Shown here in pieces: positions 1-10,450 of a stretch of DNA of 64,000 bases. The stretch spans positions 124,001-188,000 of the forward strand of contig WTXD01000021.1 of NCBI GenBank assembly GCA_022496205.1, written 5' to 3'. The first letter of the stretch is position 1; every line of letters begins with the position of its first letter. The notes under the pieces were generated by a model. The model saw nothing but the letters and a program-made list of their open reading frames with translations, made no database searches and was not told the DNA's origin. The translations under genes were made by a program, and so were the position numbers. This stretch comes from Gloeopeniophorella convolvens (lineage: Eukaryota > Basidiomycota > Agaricomycetes > Russulales).

Positions 1-246
1 AACTGACTTCGCTCACGGAATGCTGTTCCTATCGAGCACCCCTTGCCCTGTATTCAGCACGCCATTACGGTCATCAAGTACCGCTGGCCGATTCTAGGAC
101 CATCAACAAGCTTCCAATCCGTGCAAGGGTCCTGATCTCCTTTGACATGGGGCTGTTGATTCCGCTCAATCGACGCTGGACCGCCGCTGATCGATAGTAA
201 TACAATAGCCCTAATATTATGTTCGCCCACTTGGACGAATTAAGTT

Positions 247-1655
247 CTACAGCCAATTGTACTCCTTCAAAATTGATTCGGTCGTATCCCACAGCTCCTT
301 CGCCAGCTCCTCTCTCCGTGCATCCTCGCTCGCCTCTTCAATCACACCATATGGCACCAGATACTTCCCCTTGTATTTTTCACGCGTCTCCGCAACCTTT
401 CTTGCCGCCGCTGCCCAGGCAGGCGTGTACCCACCATCGTGCGGAGAGATGAAGAACAGCGAGAAGCCCCAGTTAATCAACGTCCCGAACGTCAATGACG
501 AGAAGAGCTTGACGTTGCCCTCTATCCTCCCACACAGCCACGTCAGACTTATCCACACATGCCGCTCGGACGCACACGTACCTGACATGACGTTACCCGG
601 GTGCACAGACATAGCGGTGATTGGGATGCCGGCCACGTCGAACCTGCGCTGCAGCTCTTTTGTCCAGAGTACGTTCGCGAGCTTCGTATACGCTTCCCCA
701 TCGCCCATTCCGCGCTTAGCACCACTCCATAATCCAGCGAAATTAACCGCGGCTCACCGTACAAATTGGTCTTCGGCTTCCACGTATCCGCAAAGTCGTT
801 GTTGAACGCGTCGACGCTGTCATACCGCGGGTTCGGCACCCAGCGGTGCGCAACCGAAGCGACCTGTCCCACTCTCGTCACCACCATTTCTGCTCGCGCA
901 CTGCTCGCTTCGCACGCACGTTCACTATCCGCACATCCGACCCCGGCTCCGCAGCGGTCTTCTCCATCAGCGGCAGCAGCGTCCGCGTGAACAAGAACGG
1001 GCTGATGTGGCTACACCGCGCCAGCTTAGCATCAGCCTAGCCCGCCGAGAGAAGGGCAGGCTCACTCACTTGATGACCATGCTATCCGAGATTCCATCCG
1101 GGGTCGTCCCGTACGGGCTCAGGATCCTACAAGCGCGCAGGGCGCATCAGCCTCCGAACCCCGACCCGAACAGCCCAAAGGACCCGAACGCCAACGCAAC
1201 GCACTTGGCTGCATTATTCACTACCCACAGCCGCACGCCACCGGTTCAGCCCCGCGCGCACCGCCCAACCAAACGCGCAACTCACCGAGCACATCCAGCC
1301 GCGCCTCCCTCTTGCCGAACCACTCCGCTGCGACGCGCGCGCGCCGCGGGTCCGTCAGGTCGATCGGCATCCACACCAGCTCTCCCGGCGCGTCGCCCAA
1401 GCCCTCGCGCTCCATGCGCGCCATCGCGTCCGCAGCCTTCTGCTCGCTCCGCGCGGCGAGGTACACCTTGGCGCCGCGCCGCACGAGGTGCAGCGCGATG
1501 TACAGGCCGATGCCCGAGCTGCCGTGCGCTGCGTCAGCCTGGACGGGTGCAGGGGCTCGGACGAGGGCGTACTTTGCGCCTGTGACGATCGCTACGCGGC
1601 CGTGTAGGTCGAGCAGCTCGCGCTCTGGTGCTACGTTAGATGTAGAGTTCCCCAT
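247..1655 (-). CDS. Short-chain dehydrogenase/reductase (SDR), NAD(P)-dependent
   Basis: An oxidoreductase of the classical SDR superfamily, of the WWOX/retinol-dehydrogenase-like type common in fungi; the substrate cannot be told. The start at 1655 gives MGNSTSNVAPERELLDLHGR followed by VAIVTGA, an intron, then SSGIGLYIALHLVRRGAKVY, which together make the TGxxxGIG Rossmann cofactor loop. Next come AARS, a VNNAA motif carried by a 16-nt exon, ILSPYGTTPDGIS, SDVRIVNV, and the catalytic YTKLANVLW (YxxxK, exon at about 708-590). The last exon has SVHPGNV and ends LKEYNWL at 247. At least seven exons are needed. An Arg in AARS after strand 2 suggests NADPH preference, which is inference. The gene is complete and all core motifs are present. 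It lies alone on the minus strand with 1 kb of apparently empty sequence upstream. Confidence 0.85.
1205..1220 (-). other. 16-nt microexon of the SDR gene
   Basis: Read on the minus strand this exon is TGAATAATGCAGCCAA. It is preceded by an intron gtgagttg...gggtag (1221-1285) and followed by gtgcgttg...cttgtag (1127-1204). Joining it in phase gives LDVL-VNNAAK-ILSPYG, restoring the VNNA(G/A) motif that every classical SDR has after strand 4. Without it the protein lacks that motif and the flanking exons do not join in frame. Confidence 0.75.
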
Positions 1656-2654
1656 GGGCCTTGTGGGAGAGAACGGGATGTGTGGGGATGTATGGTGGTA
1701 CTCATCCTCGCACATGCAGTCGGAGGGTATTTTATGGAATACATGAACCCAGGACGTTAGGAAGCGATTTGTAACCGAAGAGGTCTCCATTCGCGGCCTT
1801 ACCCGATCGCAGAAGGTAGTCGTCCTGTATGGGCAAATAAGGTCTGCTTTCGACTCGGATCCCTAGGTGGTGGGTCGGATTGACCCCTCTACCTTCCCGA
1901 TTAGAGCTTGTACGCACGAATGTGTCAGATGCGGGGTATAATCCAAATGACGAGAGCTCAAACACCCGCTCTTGCAAGTGCTCTGAACGCGTCTGCTTTC
2001 CAAGTCGTGCGCGCGCGCTGTACATCCATTCTCTCGGCTCGAGTCCCTCATGAGCACTGACCACGACTGCAAGTGCCGTCGCAATGATCTTCGGTGTATC
2101 CTCACTGCCATGATCAAAGACGGGCGAAAACGCCACCCCGCACAAGCTTCGCAGGGCCCGCTCCAATCCTTAGTAAGACGCGTACGTGCTCCTAGGGTAC
2201 TGCCTCCAAGTCTAGTTATGTTACACATCGCCATCGCGGAGTACGCTGCAGAATTACGGACAGTGCCCACTTGATTCACTGTGACGCGTGTATACACATA
2301 GTAATAGTGGTACGTACAGAGACGAGCTGCATAGGTGTAAACGGGGTTGGGGGTGACGTAACGTGAGGCAGTGGGAACTAAGTAACTATAACAACAACGG
2401 GTGGAGAACTGGATGTGGTCACAAAGCTGACGATAACGTGTTTATAATGGTGTAAGACGTATTGATCTGGTTGTGCGATAGGATCCGAGAGGAACAGGGA
2501 ATGGCAAGCGATGCAACGCGAGTGCTGCAGAAAAAGGACACAGAAAGCGAGATAACTTACAGTGCTTGGGGTGCGTATGATACGTTGAGAGGTAGCCCGT
2601 GCCCATTTAACCAACTGCGAGAGCGAATGGAGATAGGAAGGGCGTGTGTATGGT
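1656..2654. other. Intergenic, no gene recognised
   Basis: About 1 kb between the SDR start and the stop of the RNA-binding protein gene, both on the minus strand. Open frames here (for example 1863-2297 minus) have no recognisable domain or splice pattern. It should hold the SDR promoter and the 3' UTR of the next gene. Confidence 0.5.
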
Positions 2655-5387
2655 TTACCCGCTTCCGGAACGGACTTTTGGCCCAATGCCAAAGGCGGCT
2701 ACATCGTGGGCCACTGCCTCAGCTTTGTCGCTACTGTGCTCTTCTCCGTGGAATGCGGAGAAGCCATCGTTATGGTGAAGGAAAGATCCGAAGGATGGGG
2801 TAGAGGGGCTTAGTGTGGATGGTGTGCGTGAGGATGTAGAAGAAGATGAATGATACGTCAGCGCCGGAGACGGTACGAGGAAAGGGGAGTCAGCAGCTGG
2901 GTTATGCGGATGGACCAGCACCGCCGAGTCGGGTGAGAGTGCGTCAGTTTCACGATGCATATGTGGTTCGTTGGGATTCATGGGCGCGTGGAGCTGCCCT
3001 GCGTGAACCTGACCTCCGAACCCAACGCCAGAGTGAATGGTAGGAGAGAGGATGCCATTCAAGCGCGAATTAACGGCTCCGGAACCAGGGATGGTATTCG
3101 AGCTGCTGATAGTGAAATGGGGAGGTAGTGTTGTCGAGCGCATATGAAGCGCTAGGTTCTGTTGTTCGTCGCGCTGAACGAGCTCACGACTCTCGGGGTT
3201 GTCAGAAGTGAAGTCGAGAGAGTTAGAAGGGCGGACGGCGCGATCCCTATCGCCACCGAGGTTTGACCTGCCGCTGGCCTTTGAAATATCTTTGGACGTA
3301 AGACCGAGGATCCTGGAATTGATCGCGCTGACAGCGCCAGGCTGCTGCTGCTGCTGCTGCTGGGAGCTGTGTGACCCCTTCGTGTGGTACTCGCCGCTCG
3401 CTCCGGATGATAAGAAATCGACCTGCAGGCGAGAAGACAACGCAGGCGTGAACACCTGCGGCTGGTTGGCGCGAGAGGCAGAAACACGGGGAACGAATTC
3501 CTTGACCGGGAGCGCAGATCGGAGGCTGAGATCGCCCAAAGAGCGCGAGAGTTCTTCGCCTTGGTTCTGGAGGAAGGAGGGTCCTTGCGTAGAGCCCCCG
3601 GTCATCGCCTTGCCCGTCTGCGCACCGTACAGGATACGTTGACGGGCGTCGATTTCAGCCTGTATGCGTGCTTGCACAATGAGTTGTTGTTCGAGTGGTG
3701 TGAAGCCATTTGAGTCAGCACTGCGGGGCAGTGCAGAGAGATCGATCTCGCTCCCAAGAGCGGGAGGTAATATAGCACCAGCCTGCAGTTCGCTATTGCG
3801 TCCGTGGAGACGAGTAGATGCAGACCTCGAAGATGGCAGAATGAGCTCCTTGGGTTCTGTCTGATACGCAGAGACAAGAGGGTGAGGAGGAAGACGGCCA
3901 TGTTGGGGGTGCACGTCAGGGTAATCATAGCTAGTGCCGTGAGCCTGGCCGGACGAGATGCGGCGCTGGTCCAGAACGCTCGAAGTTTGCTGCTGGGTGC
4001 GAACGCGGCCTTGCATCTGCTGGCCCCTCAGATTGAGCAAGGCAGCTTGAGCCATCGTGAGTCGGGCAGGCGAGGAGTCATCGCCACGTCCCGTACGCTC
4101 GGAACGCTGAACATGAACACACATCAGACAGCAAGAAAGGTGGTTTCACGAAAAGCACGCACGCGAAGCTCTCGCTGCTCCGCTGAGTCAGCAAAGCGAA
4201 CAGAAATCCGACTCCCCAGGTCGTTCCAACCGCGAACCATACGCCCATGAAGACGCTTAATGACATCCTCGCAGGCGGATCGGTCCTCCAGCCTGGAATA
4301 CGTTGAGATAAAAAAAAATCTCACGACCAACAGACAACGGACCTAACGAAGGCGATCGTCCTTGGAGGATGACTCAGCCTTGTCTGAAAGAAGCGGCTAC
4401 TCTTGATCGCATATGGAGCGACCAACGCGGCCATGGTCTAGACATGAAGAGAGAAATATCTCTGAGTCAAGGAAACGATTTGTAGGAGAATGGCTTACAG
4501 GCTCGTCGATACTCAACGGCAAACCCTCGACGTATAGGTTTGTGCTGCTTTCATCTTTGAGTCGCTCCATTTTGGCTTTGAATGTGTCGGCCTCCGTGCT
4601 AGACGAAGACTGGGACGACTGAGAGGTGGAACTTGAGAGTGACGCGTAGCGAGTTCCCGGAATAGGGTGTAAGCTCTAAAATGGGATACCACTTAAGTCT
4701 TCAACCACAAATAAGAGAGGCACTACTGACCTTGCAGAAGGACGGATGAAGGTTTCGATACTTCCGAAGGGCTTCAATGCATCTCTCCGCGCTCTCGATC
4801 GTCTCAAATCTATACCCGGAGTGTAAGACGGCCGTCTCAATTCCCATATCATTAGCGATGCTTACAGAACGAAACCATACCCACTGAGAACGGGGAATCT
4901 TAAGCACGGTTGATCAGGACGAATGAAGATCCACGTACGACGGGCGATCGCTGACATGACGGGTGAACGTCCTCACGCTGATTACCCCACCAAATTCTTT
5001 GGTGATCGCATACAGTTGCTCCTCTGGGAAATTGGGAGGAAGGCCATTGATGTAGACGTTGGGTATCTGCAGCTCGTCAGGATCTTCTTTAGCTGTGACT
5101 TGCATAGAGGGTTGTTCCGGGTCAACATGAGCCATAGGAACCGATTGGGGCAGAACAGCCGATAGCGTAGGCGGCGCAGCCGCGAGGGGAGCATCGGTTG
5201 CCGGTGGGCTCGGGGACGTGGGTTGATTGGCTGGAGCAGCCATGGCCACACCAGAGGGTCTAGGAGGTGAAATAGGCGGCTGGGGAGGGCTGACCGCAGT
5301 GACAGAGCGGGGAGAGGAACGCGGATGGGAGACGGGGATAGAAGGATGGTCGTCTGGAGTAGGGGTTGACGGGGTAGGAGGCTCCAT
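2655..5387 (-). CDS. Two-RRM RNA-binding protein, RBMS/MSSP-like
   Basis: A predicted single-stranded RNA/DNA-binding regulator. The start at 5387 gives a Pro/Ser-rich leader (MEPPTPSTPTPDDHPSIP). RRM1 has RNP2 NVYINGLPPNF, ISVRTFTRHV, then after an intron GYRFETIESAERCIEALRKY and NLHPSFCK. A Ser-rich linker leads to RRM2: TNLYVEGLPLSIDEP, SSRFFQTRL, TIAFVRLEDRSACEDVIKRL, HGRMVRGW and ISVRFADSAEQRELR. Introns split both RRMs, at about 4660-4740, 4490-4400, 4330-4290 and 4170-4110. The long final exon (from 4109) is low-complexity: a Q7 tract, Ser/Pro/Gln-rich stretches and a His-rich segment, ending KVRSGSG. The degenerate RNP1 of RRM1 (GYRFETI) is as expected for this family. An upstream non-coding or coding 5' exon cannot be excluded. 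The target RNAs are unknown. Confidence 0.85.
3342..3362 (-). repeat. (CTG)7 / polyglutamine microsatellite
   Basis: Seven uninterrupted CTG units on the plus strand, read as CAG on the coding strand, encode seven Gln in the low-complexity C-terminal part of the RRM protein. It is probably length-variable between strains. Confidence 0.9.
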
Positions 5388-6678
5388 ACTAGTGGGTGGG
5401 ACAAAGATGGTACTATATGCGTCCTAGAAGAATGTGGAGCACACGCGTCGTCAACAAGAATACCAGGATGTGGCGCGAAGGGGTGTCTGCAGAGGGTGAT
5501 GTGATAGCTTATGGATAACTGCTGCGGATGTGGGTAAAGAGAGAAGGGGACCCGAAGGGAGGTGGGGGGTCTCAAGTTTATATCGTCGGGGGAAAAGGGC
5601 AAACGATGATGCATGGTTGCATTAATCAGATCGAGGGGGAAGCCATCGACGTCGAGACATGTGTTATCATTCGACAGAATCAAGACACAGTCCTCTCTCT
5701 TTCGGACGCTCACCTACTTCGGGTGTCGGTTCCCTGCAACGGAAGCACATTCCATGTCAAATATCCACCTCAAAAAGGCTATCTCTCTACCTCTCTTGTT
5801 GCTTTTTGCTAGAAGCATGCGACAGTGATCGTCCACCATCGAGATGTTTCAGCCGCTCGCACGGCCCACTTGTTAGGTGATCCCATCTATGTACCAACAG
5901 TTAGCTGCGCCCTCTAAGCACGTCAGCTTGCACGGACAGTCAGGAATCTACGTACGTACCATGCCTATCACGGTCTTACCCCAGGAATATGCCTCGCATC
6001 CGGAAAGGACCCGGTGCGCTGATGCCCGTGGAGGGGATGCGAGTAGTCTTCGCTCCAAGCTTTGACACGGTTCTTGACAGACTGCGAGTCATTCGTACGG
6101 GGAGTCGCGAGGTTGGGCCTAGGGCCTAGACTCCACAAACGGTTTGAGCACATTTTCAATATTTGCATCAAGCACCGCTGGCGGAGGCATGTGAATCAGA
6201 TCTGCGGACACGGTGCATGCAGAAGGACGTGTGACGCGCCAGACGCCCGTCGTGGTGGGATGTTCAGAAAATGAACTGCTTCCACACACGTGATTCTCGA
6301 CCTGGGAATTGCGTAACTTGTCGGTCCTTGTGGGTCCATATGCGTGTGTAGGTCCATGTTTCCCTCGACAGCTCTGTCCTCCTCTGTCCCTGATCAGACA
6401 CCAGTGCATATATTGGCGCACACAATCCTTTCGCGGACGCCCACACCCTACTACAGCGCCCCATGTGCTACAAAACTTTCCTATTTCTCTCGCACAATGG
6501 TCCCTTTCAGCACAGGAAACACTGCGGGGCCCCAGGTTCTCCGCCGGGCTTTGCGCTGTGTACTGAGCTCCTATAAAAACCATGGGTTTGGTGTACTCGA
6601 TTTCACCTACCTCATTTATTCCCCTTCTCACACCTCTTAGTTCTTCACTACCCATTCTATTTTTCGCGATTCTGCTTG
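5388..6678. other. Divergent intergenic region
   Basis: About 1.3 kb separating the minus-strand RNA-binding gene from the plus-strand PPxY membrane protein gene; it should contain both promoters. The 178-codon minus frame at 6119-6655 has no recognisable features and overlaps the TATA-like site, so it is not called. Confidence 0.5.
6572..6578 (+). promoter_or_regulatory. TATA-like box
   Basis: TATAAAA lies about 107 bp upstream of the ATG at 6679. It is followed by a pyrimidine-rich stretch (cttctcacacctcttagttc) of the kind that often marks fungal transcription starts. Confidence 0.55.
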
Positions 6679-7418
6679 ATGGCCTACCTTTCCACCCTCC
6701 TCAGCCCCTTTGCTCGCTTCCCTCGCCTTGGTGCCTCCGATCCTGAGTCCCAACCTGAACGCGTTTCCTTTTCAGGGCTACGGATGGTCGTCCATCTTCC
6801 TGAACCCATTCCCCTTCGTACTCGTGCCTGGCGCGCGGTCCCAATTACCTCAGAGGCTGGCGATGCCGATACCCGGAACGCTCTTGCGGGTGACACTCTC
6901 CATACTCCTTCGCTCACTCGCAACGAAGTGGTGTCCCGGCGCGCCGAATCGTTTCCCCATAACGTGCCGCCTTTTTACTTCGATGTCCCACCCCCTTACG
7001 AAGAAGCTATCTCTGCGCTCACTCACACGAGCCTCGAAGAGGAAGCGCCCCCATCGTACTCCGAACACCCCGGCCCTTGCGGTGGTGGGAACACGTCTTT
7101 CATGCTTGCAGAGTTCTTCTTCAAGTGTGGTTTCCGTACGTCGCTTCTTCATTATCTCGAAAATAGATGTGTTGATGTTAGTGTTGCGTAGTATTCCCTC
7201 CCCTCTGGTTCTTCTCAGCCTTCCTTCTTTTCTTTCCACTCGTTCTGCCCCCCGATTGGGAGCCATATAGGTCCCCGGCTGAACGCGCCGCACTTCTGCG
7301 CCAGATCCGCGCCGCCGAGCTCCTTTGGATACGCCGTGGTGTCTGCGCAGCGTTCATCCTGTCCAGCATGATCAGCGTCGCAGTAGTACTTTCAGTAGAG
7401 GCTACGCGGAGCGGTTGA
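6679..7418 (+). CDS. Small two-pass membrane protein with PPxY motifs
   Basis: I do not know an established name for this gene. The ATG at 6679 opens MAYLSTLLSPFARFPRLGAS. The N-terminal half is hydrophilic and carries two PY motifs, DVPPPYEEA (about residue 103) and APPSYSEH (about residue 125), the ligand type bound by WW domains of Rsp5/Nedd4-family ubiquitin ligases. After an intron of roughly 50-60 nt ending near 7190 the second exon encodes FPPLWFFSAFLLFFPLVLP (membrane segment 1), a basic/acidic loop with RSPAERAALLRQIRAAELLW, and GVCAAFILSSMISVAVVLSV (membrane segment 2), then TGA at 7416. Expected length is about 225 aa. The layout, a cytosolic PY tail with a hairpin or two-span membrane anchor, fits a membrane adaptor for Rsp5; that role is inference. 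The exact splice borders are uncertain; the exon-2 reading frame is clear. Confidence 0.7.
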
Positions 7419-8535
7419 ATTCTCTCAAGTCATCATTGGAAGGCTGGGCCTTTGGCAAGTCTGGGTCTGTGACTCAGATGGATCCTAGAACAAGTCACTC
7501 ACGTTCGTTCCGCACCCCGCACATATCGCCTAGTTTGTATCCCCTACTCACGTCTTGCATCATGGAGTTCGAGGAGTAGCATCATGTCCTGTATGATATC
7601 ATCACAATGCTGTAGATTAGCTTACTAAATAGTAGTATAGGTACTTACGTAGAACATAGTATGTAGCGATGTGACAATGATGAATGAAACAATGATGAAG
7701 GTTAACTTCCTGCCACTGAGGTACCTAATAGAACCTGTGTGTGACCTTCAAAGGGAGCCGTGGCCAGCGATTGCATCAAGTGTGAGGAGCTCTAGACCCG
7801 AGGAGTCAGTCGAACACGAAAGTAATCTTGAAGGATCCCGTTACAATGAAGTTATAAAAGAAGTGAAGGTGCTTAGTGGATGGTTCATGATAATTCTTCA
7901 TCCGGCTAGACTGACGTTGAAAACTGGGCCAAGTCAAACACTTCCTTCTTGGGAACGGATGAAACAAACCAGAATGCCACTAGGTTCTCAACAACCGACC
8001 CCCAAACTATAGACATGTAGGCGCATCATGTCCACCGGTTGCAGCGCTAGCGGCTCCCGGGAGGCGTCACGGTCTGCGATGCTAGGTTAACAGTGATTTG
8101 ACTCTTTACATGAGAACCGGCCAAGGACCTTGATTCTCGGCATATGGGTGCCGCCCTGAAGGGAAGAGAAAGGGGGTGATGAGGACGGACGAGCCGACAA
8201 GAACACGAGCCTGACGCCGTAAGAGATGACGAGAGGACGTCGGAGGACGATTCGGGCTGTCGGACGGCGGATGCGAATTGAGACGGATGATACATTTGCA
8301 ATACGAAGCCGAGATCTATCAATACATTGAGGATACACAGGTACCACTACCGTTGAACATTTCGTAGTCAAGATGAGCGTACTAGTCGATGAGGTCAGGG
8401 GTTGGCATGCAAGTCGGAGGAGAACCGCAATCGAACCGACGGTGATTATGTGATCATACGAAGGCCGCTTTCCACTCACCAGTTGGCACCGAGCTCCGAC
8501 GTCGAGCCACCACATTCAGGAGATTCGACTCCGCT
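7419..8535. other. Intergenic, no gene recognised
   Basis: About 1.1 kb between the 3' ends of two convergent genes. AT-rich 3'-UTR-like sequence lies at about 7590-7700. The 113-codon frame at 7671 and the 142-codon minus frame at 8087-8515 show no domain. GTCGGAG and CTCCGAC form an inverted pair near 8411 and 8497, but the sequence between does not fold as a tRNA. Confidence 0.45.
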
Positions 8536-9488
8536 TCACGGGTTGTAGCCCTGGTTCCGAAGACTGTTCACCTCTAGCTCAATCTCGCGGTGTTCCTGAA
8601 CGAGCTCGCAGGCCGTGCAAGAGCAGCTCGCGAGGCAATCGTGGAGCGGATCTCCGCGGATGCTGTAGCGCCGTCGCACGTCCGCCCTCGATGCGATCTG
8701 GAGTACCCAGCCGTTGCAGAAGCAATCGAGAACCCCGTGGGCGAGACAATCGTCGTTGAAGAACTTGCCTCGCTCGCGGCGGGGCACGCCGTGTGCTTGC
8801 AGGTGCTCGTAGCGCTGCTTGTTGTCTCCGTATACGACGCAGGGGCAAAGCAACGCTCGGCAACCTGCGCATCCCCGATTAGGACCGAACCCAGAAACAT
8901 AGGTTCTGGTGAGGAGACGAAGATGTCACGTACAGGTAGGGAGGTCGCCGAGGCAGTTGAACAGTCCGAAGCTCCATTCGCGCAGGCCGTCGGATTGCAC
9001 AGGAACGTCGTGGACATTTTTTCTGCCTCCTCCACCAGCCGTGGGCATCATTGGGTTTGTAGGCTGCGGGGGTGTTCGTCACATTCTGGCACAACAACAA
9101 AAGGGGATTCTGCTCACCTGCGGTTGGTGGCTGCCTGGCGGATCCATCGGCGAGGGCGGAAAGGCCTGAGGTGATGAAAGTGGCCGCGGGGACGTCGACA
9201 TTGGTTGTTTCATCATGAAGCCCTTCTCGTAATGGGCCGAATGCTGCACTGACGGTGGCGGCGGGTTCTGTGGGACTGGCGGGGCATCAAGGTACGGGTT
9301 GTAATGGTCCGAGTTCTGATGCGGTGATGCTCCACTGGGATAGTGGGTGGGAGCTGGAAAAGAGAGGATCTGACTCTGCTGGCTGGGGGTACTATTGACT
9401 GAGGTTAGGCGTGCAATGGGATAAGCGAGCCTGAAGCCTACGATGCGGGCGGCTGCTGGTTTTTCTCGGCGGAATGGACATTCGACAT
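8536..9488 (-). CDS. PLAC8 family cysteine-rich protein (copy 1)
   Basis: A PLAC8/DUF614-type protein. In plants and fungi members are membrane-associated and linked to metal resistance or cell-size control; the role here is not known. The start at 9488 gives MSNVHSAEKNQQPPA. A 53-nt intron leads to a Pro/Ser/Gln-rich exon containing HYEKGFMMKQPMSTSP. The third exon holds the PLAC8 signature REWSFGLFNCLGDLPT. The last exon continues CCRALLCPCVVYGDNKQRYE, DCFCNGWVLQIASRADVRRR and CSCTACELVQEHREIELE, ending NQGYNP. The Cys pattern and the NKQRYEHL motif are diagnostic. Ordinary GT-AG introns join all exons in frame. A second PLAC8 gene follows directly upstream in the same orientation, so the pair arose by tandem duplication. 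Confidence 0.85.
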
Positions 9489-9819
9489 TGCGGGCAAGAG
9501 ACGCAGCGTTTTTTTCTTGCTCGTCTTAAATGCTAGCACAGGAGGCGAGATGGCGGATGTTTCGTGGAAGGCGGGAGAGACGAACAGAGTACAAGTCTAC
9601 AATTCACTGGACAGATCTTGCTCCTGAGGTCATCCCTAAATCGAATGAAGCTTCCGATAGAATGGGCTCTGCTAAGCTGGCAGCTGCAGATGATTCCGTG
9701 CAGGCTAAAGCAAGTGTTTTCTTCCAGTGTGGGGACAGTAACAGATTTACAAATAGCACATACGATCCGGTAATCAGCGTGACGAAAGAACAGTCTGAAC
9801 AGATCGTGAGACACAACCC
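9489..9819. other. Intergenic between PLAC8 paralogues
   Basis: 331 bp holding the 3' UTR of copy 2 and the promoter of copy 1. A T-rich stretch (gtttttttcttgctcgtctt) lies just upstream of the copy 1 start. No gene is seen. Confidence 0.5.
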
Positions 9820-10450
9820 CTAGAAGCTCCTCTCTTCCAGTTCGATCTCCCGTCTCTCCTGGGTCAGCACGCAGGAGGAGCACCAGAACGAGGCGCAACA
9901 GTCACGGAAGGCACCGCCACGGATCGAATAGCGCCCCCGGACGTCAGAACGCGACCCCATCTAAATTTAGATATTAATGCATGCCCAGTCGTCGACAAAA
10001 CGCTGCGACATACCTGCAAAATCCAGCCACAGCCAGTCACACTGGCAAGACAGCAGTACATGAAGCAGTCGCCGCTGCAGGCATCGCCCCCGTCCTGGAC
10101 AGGAACGCCCCGTCCTTGCAAGCTGCGGAATCGCTGCTTGTTCTTTCCGTAAACGACACAGGGACACCAGCATGAACAGCACCCTACAAAAAGAGTTCAA
10201 AAAGCTCGACACTGAATCGGTAGGCGAACATACATGTGCCAAGGGCAGAGCAGCAGTCGCACAGACCATGGCTCCATTCACGCTTTCCGTCGGGGCCAAA
10301 CTGACGGTTCAAAGCGTTCTTGTTGCCACCCACCATCATAGGGACGGTACCCTGCATTGGAGAGCGATGCACCCGTCAGACGCTGCGCGTTCGGAAAGGC
10401 GAAAAAACTCGTACCTGAGGCTGGTAGTTGATCGGCTCCTTGGTGTTCAT
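9820..10450 (-). CDS. PLAC8 family cysteine-rich protein (copy 2)
   Basis: The tandem paralogue of the PLAC8 gene at 8536-9488, with the shorter N terminus more typical of the family. The start at 10450 reads MNTKEPINYQPQ, then an intron and GTVPMMVGGNKNALNRQFGP, followed by the signature KREWSHGLCDCCSALGT. The next exon supplies the CCW-type segment with CVVYGKNKQR-like sequence (minus strand about 10175-10110). The final exon reads GAFRDCCASFWCSSCVLTQE, then RREIELEERSF and TAG at 9820. The conserved CxxC pairs and the terminal Glu-rich helix are intact, so both copies look functional. Sequence similarity to copy 1 is clear only in the PLAC8 core, which points to an old duplication. Confidence 0.85.

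Noticed and set aside
6119..6655. 178-codon minus-strand open frame
   Set aside because: No recognisable composition or domain, and it covers the TATA-like promoter of the downstream plus-strand gene.
8411..8504. GTCGGAG...CTCCGAC inverted pair with a GGTTCGATT-like T-loop on the minus strand, resembling a tRNA
   Set aside because: The T-stem next to the loop does not pair and no D-arm or anticodon arm of correct spacing can be drawn.
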